A stretch of DNA of 8,746 nucleotides from Campylobacteraceae bacterium. Its GTDB lineage: Bacteria; Campylobacterota; Campylobacteria; Campylobacterales; Sulfurovaceae. The notes under the pieces were generated by a model. It was not told the origin of the DNA. It searched no databases and was given only the letters and a program-made list of their open reading frames with translations. Where the stretch lies: the NCBI GenBank assembly GCA_027023325.1, contig JALVVQ010000235.1:1-8746 (forward strand), given 5' to 3'. Below are positions 1 through 6,571 of the stretch, in pieces; within the stretch, counting starts at the first letter, position 1; the number at the start of each line of letters is the position of its first letter. Both the position numbers and the translations under genes were made by a program.

Positions 1-2248
1 TATCTTTGTAGAGTTTAATCTCTACACCTTCAAGGTTCTCTTCACCGATATCATCGTTGTTGGTATCTTTGGAAACATTACCGCTCCATGAACCTGGCTC
101 ATAAAATCCAAAGTCTAAATCATGGTCATTTTGGCCTGCATTACCTGTGGTATATGCAATAGTAGAGAACCCAGCGTTTAAAGCACCATCATCTCCATCG
201 CTGTCTGCATTGTCTTCAGTCGCATCTTTAGTAGTGACTGTTTTACCATCTAGAGCTCCATCAGCCAAATCAATTCTTAATTGATACTCTGTGTTTGGTT
301 TGACATGCCCATTGGTATCTTCTGCTCCTCCGAAATAGTAATATCCATCTAGATCTGTAGTAGCAGTCCCTATAAACACATTGCCTTCATAAAGCTTTAC
401 TTCTGCATTAGCAATCCCACTCTCATCTGGATCCTGGATACCATTACCATTCTCATCAAACCACACATAGTTTCCTATCTCTATAGGCGCTGGATCAGAG
501 AGTATTTCTATGTCTCCCATACCACCTGTTTTGGCATAACCACCTCTTGCACCCGTATCAGTACCCCTACCATTTAGGAGCTGTCCGCCGATCTCTTCTC
601 CACTATCCATACTCAAAAATCTTACACCAGATCTATCGAAACCATCGCTACCTTGATTGTTTACCATGTCAAAGGCAGCTGACCCAATCTCTCCTGTTCC
701 TTGTTTATGAAGAAGTCCCCCTAAAGTCACTTCATCGTGTACATGATTCCCACCTTCTTCTTTTGAATAAAAATCTCCGATGAAATACTCATCTATTCCA
801 TTACTGTCTTGATGCGTAGCACATCCTGCATCACCCTCAAGCTTATACGCATTTCCTACTTTACAGACGCGGAGTGTATCACCACCTGAATCGTATTGAT
901 AGGTATTGTCTTCATCCGCCGTATCTGGGTATTGCAGATATCCCATTTGCAAAGCAGTTCTATCGATAAATCCAAGTACCATACCACTCTCTTCTGTAAA
1001 AATGATATCAGAAAGAATCGGCTGGGCTATTTTCCCATTTTGAAATCTGCCATAGATAACGGGATCTTCATCAAATTGTCCATCCCTAAAAGTATCTCTC
1101 CAAGGATGCCAATTTGCTTTATAATTATCATTGTCAATTAGTGTACTTCCTCTCTCATAAGTGAGTGGTGTAGTAAATACTGTAGAGAAGTTACTTCCAT
1201 CCCATGCAGAGACAGCAGCTCCCACATCTACATTTGTAGAACATACAGACCCTACATACACTACACCATCATGCGGGGATACCGCCCAAGAGCGCACATC
1301 ATCATCTGGACAATTTGCACCAAAAGGGTTTGCAATCTGTGTTGCCGTCTTTGCCTTTGAGGCAATATCTATCTGGATAAGCTCCTGTGTGTGAAGATTA
1401 ATCGTATAGAGTGATCTGCCATCTTCTGACACATCAATATCTCCCAAACCTACATTGGCAGCTGCAGCAAGAACTTCTGGATCATGCGTAGGCGCATTGG
1501 GAGCATTCAAATCTCTACTACCTGGCTCCACTCCGGCGTCATCAACCGTAGTAAAAAGGGAGGTCAAAGGATTAGCGGGATCGCTATAGTCAGCCACATA
1601 GACTGCCCCAAGTCCGTCGGGGCTGGCATCAGCGTGGCGCCGAAGTACTGCAGACATATATGCTTTTTTAGATGTTGGTTCATAGGCAAGACCCCAAACT
1701 GATCCAGTATCACCTACTGTACTGATTATGCCTGCAGAATCACTATTGTCACTTGTAGTTGGCTCATAATCAAATATTCTCAAGCTTGGATTATCTGCTG
1801 TATCATCATCAGTGATAAGACCGGCAGAGTGTGTCACTGCTATGACTTTTGCATTGGTACCTACATAATCGCTGGGGTTATGCAAACCAATTTTTAATCC
1901 ACTAACGCCATCTGCACTGACAAAGGTTGCTGGTTTTGCAGAAGTTGCACCATCCTCTGTATCATAGAGATAACTTGGTTTTACAACCTCGACCCTATAA
2001 TTTCCAGCACCTGTAGCCAAATCAAACGCACCTGCAGCATCTGTAGTACCTGTTGCAGCCACAGCACCACTATTATTATAGGCATTTACAGTGATATCCT
2101 GCAGTCCAGGTTCCATCCCGTCCTGTGTTGCATTCATATTATAGTCACGATAGACCGTACCGCTTATATTTGCCGAAAGCTCCGTAGCACCTAACAATAG
2201 CAAAATTGGAATTAATAGTTTTATCCAAGTCACTCTTTTTGAACCCAT
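1..2248 (-). CDS. Secreted SdrD B-like domain surface protein with propeller-like core (C-terminus beyond window)
   Basis: The reading frame is open from ATG 2248 to the left edge (749 complete codons, no stop). The start has a strong SD (GAGGAG, 6-base spacer). Residues 1-26 form a signal peptide: basic start, hydrophobic LLIPILLLLG, cleavage likely after ELSA. Residues 27 to about 105 are an SdrD B-like/Cna_B-type beta-sandwich (begins NISGTVYRDYNMNATQDG). Residues about 110-585 read as a propeller-like region with repeated strand patterns and family-type motifs (RSWAV around W321, NWHPW at 379-383). A second SdrD B domain spans about 589-718 (IGNYVWFDENGNGIQDPDE, with a Ca-binding type DENGNGIQD loop), and a third begins near 720. 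The protein is acidic and rich in Asp, Gly and Asn, as exported Ca-stabilised proteins often are. Likely role: cell-surface or extracellular adhesin/matrix protein; this is inferred from domains only. Any sorting or anchoring signal lies outside the window. Expression appears riboswitch-controlled. Confidence 0.9.
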   Translation of the reverse strand, partial: MGSKRVTWIKLLIPILLLLGATELSANISGTVYRDYNMNATQDGMEPGLQDITVNAYNNSGAVAATGTTDAAGAFDLATGAGNYRVEVVKPSYLYDTEDGATSAKPATFVSADGVSGLKIGLHNPSDYVGTNAKVIAVTHSAGLITDDDTADNPSLRIFDYEPTTSDNSDSAGIISTVGDTGSVWGLAYEPTSKKAYMSAVLRRHADASPDGLGAVYVADYSDPANPLTSLFTTVDDAGVEPGSRDLNAPNAPTHDPEVLAAAANVGLGDIDVSEDGRSLYTINLHTQELIQIDIASKAKTATQIANPFGANCPDDDVRSWAVSPHDGVVYVGSVCSTNVDVGAAVSAWDGSNFSTVFTTPLTYERGSTLIDNDNYKANWHPWRDTFRDGQFDEDPVIYGRFQNGKIAQPILSDIIFTEESGMVLGFIDRTALQMGYLQYPDTADEDNTYQYDSGGDTLRVCKVGNAYKLEGDAGCATHQDSNGIDEYFIGDFYSKEEGGNHVHDEVTLGGLLHKQGTGEIGSAAFDMVNNQGSDGFDRSGVRFLSMDSGEEIGGQLLNGRGTDTGARGGYAKTGGMGDIEILSDPAPIEIGNYVWFDENGNGIQDPDESGIANAEVKLYEGNVFIGTATTDLDGYYYFGGAEDTNGHVKPNTEYQLRIDLADGALDGKTVTTKDATEDNADSDGDDGALNAGFSTIAYTTGNAGQNDHDLDFGFYEPGSWSGNVSKDTNNDDIGEENLEGVEIKLYKD

Positions 2249-2254
2249 AAAATA

Positions 2255-2275
2255 CTCCTCTAATATTATGAGGAG
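2255..2275 (-). promoter_or_regulatory. Shine-Dalgarno-sequestering hairpin (riboswitch expression platform)
   Basis: On the transcript CTCCTC (2275-2270) is perfectly complementary to GAGGAG (2260-2255), separated by a 9-base AT-rich loop. GAGGAG is the ribosome binding site of the surface-protein gene starting at 2248. The first two bases of CTCCTC are also the last two bases of the GGCU strand that can close the aptamer, so the full 6-bp hairpin and the closed aptamer compete. No U-tract follows, so control of translation rather than termination is likely. The pairing is seen directly; the switching behaviour is inferred. Confidence 0.7.
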
Positions 2276-2338
2276 CCTGGCTATCTTGATATAAGACCCT
2301 ATGGCTTTCCGTCCCCACTTCACAGTTGGGTTTGGCTT
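2274..2338 (-). ncRNA. GEMM-I (cyclic-di-GMP-I-like) riboswitch aptamer, variant core
   Basis: Read on the minus strand, the leader matches the GEMM-I layout in order. A 5' segment GCCAAACCC is followed by the P2 hairpin: CCC, an A-G mismatch, ACU, a GUGA tetraloop of GNRA type, AGU, GGG. Then come GGACGGAAAGCC, GGGUCU, a short loop, and AGAUAGCCAGGCU. The GNRA loop, the GGACG-AAAGCC joint and the GAUAGCCAGG segment are hallmarks of class I c-di-GMP riboswitches. Two deviations stand out. The usual GGCAAAC reads GCCAAAC, so the position equivalent to G20 of the Vibrio Vc2 aptamer is C. The usual GACGCAAAG reads GACGGAAAG. The closing helix appears to be AGCC/GGCU instead of the usual GGCAA/UUGCC. 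The family assignment is firm; that the ligand is c-di-GMP is not established. It lies directly upstream of a surface-protein gene, a typical target of this class. Confidence 0.85.
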
Positions 2339-2355
2339 TATTCATTAAATAGCTA

Positions 2356-2364
2356 ATCATAGCA
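2356..2364 (-). promoter_or_regulatory. Extended -10 promoter of the riboswitch-surface protein transcript
   Basis: The minus strand reads TGCTATGAT: an extended TG motif one base before a -10 hexamer TATGAT (2361-2356). Initiation about 7 bases on, near 2349, would start the transcript roughly 10 bases before the aptamer. No convincing -35 is seen, as is common in Campylobacterota. It lies between the end of the propeller-like gene (2385) and the aptamer, which supports a separate transcription unit. Confidence 0.6.
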
Positions 2365-2384
2365 GAATATTAGTAAATATTAGT

Positions 2385-3350
2385 TTAGTTTTTCTCTTTT
2401 GTTAACTTCCACATATTGGTTGACTCTCTCCAAATTGCATGATAAATAGCACGATCACTCTGCCCTGTTTGTGCAATAAGTGTGTAAGAAAAAGGAATAG
2501 TTTGTATCTCCAGATGATTTTTGCCTCTTATCTTTATTTTTCGTATGTATTCATTGTCACTAGGCAAAGAAAAAAGCATTATTGGCTTAAAGGCTATAGG
2601 GGATTTCTTTTTTTCATAACTTTTTAGATCATATGCATAAAGCACACTTTGTCTAGCCCCTCCAGCAAGTAAGTACTTGGATTTTTTATTTTTAAGTAAT
2701 GTCAGGGCAAGTACGTCTGTACCTTCTATACGACTAAGCACCTCTTTTGTCTGAATATCTATATGGTAAATCACTCCATGCTGTACTTGATAATCTGTTT
2801 CATCAATCGCAGAAACCCACAATGTATTGTCATCACAATCGTAGGTGATAGCATTGATACCGTAGGGGTTGCTTGCTGATGGATGTACATCATCTAGCTG
2901 CATAAATATCTCAATTTTACCAGTTCTGGTATCTAGTTTATAGATATTTTTCTGGAGGTTGAACGTAGTAGGTCTAATAGAGATATAGGGCATGGGTACT
3001 AAAAAAATATTACCCTGCTTATCTAATGCATAGGTACTAAAATGTTCATACTGTTCCCACACTTTTGGATGGAGTACATTTTGCATCTGTTTCCCGTATA
3101 ATAAGGCTATCCCTTTATAGTGCTTTTGAGAAAGATCTATCATCACCGGCTGCGAGATGTGTAATTTTTTTAAAAATAAAGGTAATTTCACACAAGAATT
3201 TTGTAGACTAAATGCACCTATGGAATATGTATCTTTGGATATAGTTGTATTTTCTGATCCAGATACATGCTGCTTTTTTTTATGTACGATTATTAATCCA
3301 CCTGCCATCAAAAGGGCCAAGACAACAAATATTGGTATAAATTTTTTCAT
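2385..3350 (-). CDS. Membrane-anchored protein with beta-propeller-like repeats, function unknown
   Basis: 321 residues. Residues 4-22 (FIPIFVVLALLMAGGLIIV) form one hydrophobic segment after MKK, followed by a KKK stop-transfer-like patch. This is an uncleaved anchor or signal, with the rest probably periplasmic. The remainder shows recurring short-strand units ending in a 'hydrophobic-LD-x-x-T-G-K' turn: about 104-152 (YALDKQGNIFLVP then IYKLDTRTGKIEIF), 161-208 (NPYGINAITYDCDDNTLWVS then IYHIDIQTKEVLSRI), and 212-252. These resemble NHL/SMP30/YncE-type propeller blades, but no enzyme signature is visible. The start codon shares one base with the upstream stop (TAATG), and the preceding bases contain no good SD, so translation probably depends on termination of the amine-oxidase-like gene. 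That coupling suggests the two proteins work together outside the membrane. I cannot name a specific function. Confidence 0.85.
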   Translation of the reverse strand: MKKFIPIFVVLALLMAGGLIIVHKKKQHVSGSENTTISKDTYSIGAFSLQNSCVKLPLFLKKLHISQPVMIDLSQKHYKGIALLYGKQMQNVLHPKVWEQYEHFSTYALDKQGNIFLVPMPYISIRPTTFNLQKNIYKLDTRTGKIEIFMQLDDVHPSASNPYGINAITYDCDDNTLWVSAIDETDYQVQHGVIYHIDIQTKEVLSRIEGTDVLALTLLKNKKSKYLLAGGARQSVLYAYDLKSYEKKKSPIAFKPIMLFSLPSDNEYIRKIKIRGKNHLEIQTIPFSYTLIAQTGQSDRAIYHAIWRESTNMWKLTKEKN

Positions 3351-5305
3351 TATTTATACTTATTTATGGGTATAAATTTTGGGCCAACTGTACATGGCCA
3401 TACTTCCACCTTGAGATTACCATCATCTCCTATGATAGTATCTGCCCAACAATATTCATGCTCAGGTCTGGCATCATTGCGGATGCGGGGGACATACCAT
3501 AAAACAATATGACTATCTTGTATATTTTCACTCTCCTTAATATACCCCTCAATCCCATCAGATTTAAGATCACAGCATGAGCCAAGTGTAAGCAAATCTT
3601 TATCTCCTTCATTCTCTTTGAATTTTGTGGCAAAAAGTGTCGCATGGTCTCCCCTGCTATTATCACCAAACTGTCCGTAGTTTGGTTCTATGTAATAGCC
3701 ACTCTTTTTATTGATAGCTGAGACTATTTTGTATGGATATTGGGTTTCGACATCCCTCGACAAGCTCGGGGAACTCTCAGTTACTGCTCTTTTGGCAGAT
3801 TCGCTGACCGTTCCCTTGGCGTTTACCGGTTCCTGAGCCTGTCGAAGGACAAGCTCACTACCCTCTTTTTCCCAAAGTCTCCAAGCACCATCATGGCTGT
3901 AAAAATTCTCTTTATCGCCCAGTGCCATATCGATACGCATGACTGGTCTATAAATCGCATTGTCTCCGCATCCACGACCTTTATTCACACCCACCACACG
4001 AAATGATCCGTCATTATAGAACTCAAAACGGTTTTCATAACGATAGTTGCACGCCATCGGCCATTTTGGGTTACGGAAATCCTGCGTAAGCATAAAACCA
4101 TCTCCATGTTTTAGTGCCCTTACCTGCGGTCCATTAAAGGCCAAGACAACAGAGGTAGAGAAGAGTGGACATCCCATCGCATCGTTATACCCAAAGAGAT
4201 AGTTGCCATCTTCTCCCCGCACAAACTCCACTCTTCTACCTTCTATAAACGTTTCTGTACTGGTATCCAGTTTTTCTCCACCTTTTTGCTGATAGCTTAC
4301 ATGCCAATCTACGATTTTAGCAGAGGTAATTACAGGCGTACCTTTGAAAAAAACATCACGTATTTCTAATCCATCCGAACCCGTCAGACGGTAAGTGATC
4401 TTCCATTCACTTTTTTTCAGTACACTGTTCTTTTGACAGAAGTTTTTCATAATATAACGATTTTGCAAGCTGCGCTCACTGATACACGCAGGGGTCGTTG
4501 TCTTGCCCAGTCCGGCCCATTTAGCAGCTGCAAGTTTCAACTCTGTCAGATCCACTACTGCCCAGAGAGCCTGCTCTTTTTTATGATCAGAGAAGGTTGG
4601 AGCCACACAAAGATGATCCGTATTTTCACAGGGAGATTCTTTCATGGTTCCCCTGACATTTGCCATAGTGATATCTTTTTTGGCAGGAGTAAAACCCAAT
4701 TCTTTTTTGACCTCCGGTGCATGCAGTGCAATGGCTTGGGCAATATATGTCAGGCGCAACGAAATGTCTGGCTGCATTCCAGGATAACGCTCTATAGAAA
4801 GTACTTTTAGTGCCTCTATATCCACAATAGCTCTGGTTGTAGTATTGGTCACAAAATTATATTTCTCAGCCTGATAACAGCTGTGTTTTTGACATGTTTT
4901 TTGTGCTTTTTCATTTAATGAACTTACAATGGCGGGCAAGATGCGCATCATATCATTATGCATAAAAAATTTTCCCTGTCTAGTATCTTGAAGGAAATTT
5001 GCATTTTGAAGCAAGATTCTTTGTGCTTCTTTGGCTTGACTATCCAGTTCACTATTTGGCAGAGGAAGAACAGCCTGCCCCTTTTTGATCATTGCCCTGA
5101 TATCTGACAAATAGCTCTGTACTTCGGGAATAGCTTGATAGATACTCTTTTCATACTGTGGTAAGATAATCTGCTCTGTAGTGATACTGTATGGTTTTAT
5201 CTGCTTTGAAAGATCAGAGCTCTGCGCCGGAAAAAACCAGTAAGAAACCAAAACTACTATCCCTATCATTAAGATAATTATACTTAATTTTATCTCTCTA
5301 CTCAT
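3350..5305 (-). CDS. Copper amine oxidase-like protein lacking copper ligands (probable pseudoenzyme)
   Basis: 651 residues from ATG 5305. A transmembrane anchor lies at about residues 7-23 (LSIIILMIGIVVLVSYW), with the remainder predicted periplasmic. The N-terminal part has amine-oxidase N2/N3-like strands (NTTTRAIVDIEALKVLSIER near 154-173; ALWAVVDLTELKL near 246-258). The C-terminal part follows the catalytic domain of copper amine oxidases: DGLEIRDVFFKGTPV (311-325), NYRYENRFEFYNDGSF (420-435), RIDMAL (457-462), ATKFKENE (559-566) and HIVLWYVPRIRNDARPE (599-615). Compared from memory with Arthrobacter AGAO, the topaquinone-precursor Tyr is kept (Tyr421 of NYRY). The HxH copper pair falls on Ala450/Ile451/Tyr452, the third His on Asn610, and the catalytic base Asp on about Val362. 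A copper/TPQ oxidase activity is therefore unlikely; a binding or structural role is inferred. An in-frame repeat element encodes about residues 486-521. The gene follows the RnfD-like gene after 25 bases and overlaps the next gene by one base. Confidence 0.75.
   Translation of the reverse strand: MSREIKLSIIILMIGIVVLVSYWFFPAQSSDLSKQIKPYSITTEQIILPQYEKSIYQAIPEVQSYLSDIRAMIKKGQAVLPLPNSELDSQAKEAQRILLQNANFLQDTRQGKFFMHNDMMRILPAIVSSLNEKAQKTCQKHSCYQAEKYNFVTNTTTRAIVDIEALKVLSIERYPGMQPDISLRLTYIAQAIALHAPEVKKELGFTPAKKDITMANVRGTMKESPCENTDHLCVAPTFSDHKKEQALWAVVDLTELKLAAAKWAGLGKTTTPACISERSLQNRYIMKNFCQKNSVLKKSEWKITYRLTGSDGLEIRDVFFKGTPVITSAKIVDWHVSYQQKGGEKLDTSTETFIEGRRVEFVRGEDGNYLFGYNDAMGCPLFSTSVVLAFNGPQVRALKHGDGFMLTQDFRNPKWPMACNYRYENRFEFYNDGSFRVVGVNKGRGCGDNAIYRPVMRIDMALGDKENFYSHDGAWRLWEKEGSELVLRQAQEPVNAKGTVSESAKRAVTESSPSLSRDVETQYPYKIVSAINKKSGYYIEPNYGQFGDNSRGDHATLFATKFKENEGDKDLLTLGSCCDLKSDGIEGYIKESENIQDSHIVLWYVPRIRNDARPEHEYCWADTIIGDDGNLKVEVWPCTVGPKFIPINKYK
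3754..3848. repeat. Imperfect inverted-repeat (palindromic) element inserted in frame in a coding region
   Basis: CCCTCGACAAGCTCGGGG (3754-3771) and CCTGAGCCTGTCGAAGG (3832-3848) are inverted copies; 14 of 17 aligned bases match. Inner sub-repeats of GGGAAC-NN-TCAG type also occur (GGGAACTCTCAG from 3769, and its inverted counterpart near 3807-3815). The consensus CTTCGACAAGCTCAG and its complement are dispersed in many bacterial genomes. In proteins they leave tell-tale peptides such as LRQAQEPVN and SLSRDVE, both present here. The element separates amine-oxidase-like sequence RLWEKEG from YPYKIVS, in a segment with no counterpart in the family as I know it. It keeps the frame open. No transposase is in the window. 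Exact boundaries cannot be fixed without an uninterrupted homologue. Confidence 0.7.
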
Positions 5306-5310
5306 TCTTT

Positions 5311-5317
5311 TCCTTCT
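5311..5317 (-). promoter_or_regulatory. Ribosome binding site deciding the amine-oxidase-like start
   Basis: AGAAGGA lies 5 bases before ATG 5305 on the minus strand. This supports ATG 5305 over the in-frame ATG at 5371. The upstream ATG lies inside the RnfD-like gene and would add 22 residues (rich in Lys, Arg and Cys) before the membrane anchor. Starting at 5305 places MSREIK directly before the hydrophobic segment, the expected layout of an N-terminal anchor. Confidence 0.75.
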
Positions 5318-5330
5318 CTCGCATCTACAA

Positions 5331-6209
5331 TTAACCTTCCATTTCAAAATGGTATGGTGGCTGTATTTCAATTATGATTATAGCACCTAGAGCTAAAAAT
5401 ATGACGGGGAGCATAAGTAAGCGTTCTTTTTTTGTCAACACTCCCCAACTCTCAAAAAATCTAAATAGCGGTGTCGCAATGAAAAGAGAAAGAAAAAGAT
5501 GCTGCACTCTAAATCCATAATAGTAGTCAAGCATTGTAGCACCAAATGCCACAAAAAATGCAAACAAGGTCTGACCATAGACGGAATCAGGTGTTGTCAG
5601 AGGATCTGTCAACATAAAAAAAATAAATAATAAAAACGAGACCGAATAGAAGCGATAGTAGACTGTTTCAGGTATCATGACTGGATCATGCAGTACAACT
5701 ATATAGTATTGCAACAGAAGATACAGTACTATAAACACCAATGGAATCACCCATCGTTTGGCTCTGTAAAGTATCGCAAATCCCAGTACAACAAGCAACC
5801 ATGCAAACCAAACTTCATCTCCCAATTGACCTAAGACAATGTGCGTACTGTTATAGAAAAAGAGCAATCCCAGAATCAAAGAAAAGTTCGAGGGGTTAAA
5901 AATATGCCTATTATCAATCCGCAATAGGTGCTTTTGCAGCAATGCTCCAGCAATCACAAAATAGTAAATCCACATAGTGGAACTTACCATCATAAGTACT
6001 ACTCCCAAAGATGTACTTACGGCCGAATAGGGGAAGAAATAGTGCTCCCTGTAGACAATTTTGAGAAACAGATACTCCCAAACAAGTATAAGAATAATGA
6101 TACTTATAATCCAATAGAATGACAAATATACAGATGATACAGAAAACCCTATCAGTAGAAGCAATACAAGATTAATAAGCTGCTGTAGTTGAAGGGGGAA
6201 GGAAAACAT
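5331..6209 (-). CDS. NqrB/RnfD/UnbU-fold integral membrane protein
   Basis: 292 residues, strongly hydrophobic, with about 9-11 membrane segments (for example 10-28, 31-51, 132-148, 152-171, 212-228, 234-250 and 264-281). Two signatures of the NQR2/RnfD/RnfE membrane family are visible: HIFNPSNFSLILGL at 102-115 (the FNP motif) and TDPLTTP at 201-207. In Nqr/Rnf complexes these subunits carry flavin and sit in Na+ or H+ pumping redox chains. Here the SGAT-type threonine motif used for covalent FMN attachment is not seen, and no other Nqr/Rnf subunit gene is nearby. It therefore resembles the stand-alone relatives annotated UnbU (after enediyne clusters), whose role is unclear. ATG 6209 is preceded by AAGGTG at a normal distance. 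It is the first gene of a three-gene operon with the amine-oxidase-like and propeller-like proteins; a shared membrane complex or relay is inference. Confidence 0.75.
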   Translation of the reverse strand: MFSFPLQLQQLINLVLLLLIGFSVSSVYLSFYWIISIIILILVWEYLFLKIVYREHYFFPYSAVSTSLGVVLMMVSSTMWIYYFVIAGALLQKHLLRIDNRHIFNPSNFSLILGLLFFYNSTHIVLGQLGDEVWFAWLLVVLGFAILYRAKRWVIPLVFIVLYLLLQYYIVVLHDPVMIPETVYYRFYSVSFLLFIFFMLTDPLTTPDSVYGQTLFAFFVAFGATMLDYYYGFRVQHLFLSLFIATPLFRFFESWGVLTKKERLLMLPVIFLALGAIIIIEIQPPYHFEMEG

Positions 6210-6241
6210 TTAAAAGCACCTTACGATGTTGCCTTGATACG

Positions 6242-6274
6242 AAAACTGCCGTACAATGATAGAGCACTGTACGG
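6242..6274 (-). terminator. Probable intrinsic terminator after rpmA
   Basis: Ten bases past the rpmA stop the transcript forms CCGTACA (6274-6268) paired with TGTACGG (6255-6249). That is 7 perfect pairs, extendable inward by G-U and U-A, followed by CAGTTTTC. The U-tract is short (four U), so termination may be partial, with some read-through into the RnfD-like operon. Confidence 0.5.
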
Positions 6275-6284
6275 ACTTGAGAGA

Positions 6285-6539
6285 TTATGCAGGAACGACA
6301 GAGACCTTTTTCTGGCTGGCTGTTCTGTTCTCAAACTTGACAACACCTTCAATCAATGCGAAGATTGTATGGTCTTTGCCCATGCCTACACCATTACCTG
6401 GGTGTACTTTTGTACCTCTTTGTCTGATGATAATATTTCCAGGGATGACTGCTTCACCACCATATTTTTTAACGCCCAGTCTTCGTCCAGCCGAGTCACG
6501 GTTGTTTTGGGTTGATCCTTGACCTTTTTTGTGTGCCAT
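6285..6539 (-). CDS. rpmA: 50S ribosomal protein L27 (bL27)
   Basis: 84 residues, normal length. It begins [20 protein letters not shown], the conserved bL27 N-terminus that reaches toward the peptidyl-transferase centre. [18 protein letters not shown] and [17 protein letters not shown] follow, both diagnostic. There is no cleavable N-terminal extension of the Firmicutes type, so Met1 precedes Ala-His directly. The SD TAAGGAG stands just before ATG 6539. It lies 32 bases after rplU, the standard rplU-rpmA pair, and is presumably co-transcribed from the TATAAT promoter upstream of rplU. The gene downstream is not obgE, which is unusual for this locus. Confidence 0.98.
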   Translation of the reverse strand: MAHKKGQGSTQNNRDSAGRRLGVKKYGGEAVIPGNIIIRQRGTKVHPGNGVGMGKDHTIFALIEGVVKFENRTASQKKVSVVPA

Positions 6540-6571
6540 TGCTTCTCCTTACGCTTTGATTGATGCTTAGC

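Noticed and set aside
2145..2360. Minus-strand 71-codon frame beginning at ATG 2360
   Set aside because: Its start codon falls in the -10 box, and it runs through the riboswitch into another frame of the surface-protein gene, so it is a chance frame and not a leader peptide.
4433..4810. Plus-strand open frame of 125 codons
   Set aside because: It lies wholly inside the amine-oxidase-like gene on the other strand, has no ribosome binding site or recognisable domain, and its sequence is the antisense of conserved family residues.
5306..5371. Upstream start at ATG 5371 for the amine-oxidase-like gene
   Set aside because: It overlaps the RnfD-like gene, lacks a good SD and puts a charged 22-residue tail before the membrane anchor; ATG 5305 has a good SD at 5311-5317.
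6210..6284. A dedicated promoter for the RnfD-like operon
   Set aside because: TATCAT and GTATCA occur in the gap, but one is in the terminator loop and neither has supporting context, so I could not assign a promoter.
6189..6522. Plus-strand frames opposite rpmA
   Set aside because: They are antisense shadows of the highly conserved L27 gene and have no start signals or recognisable product.
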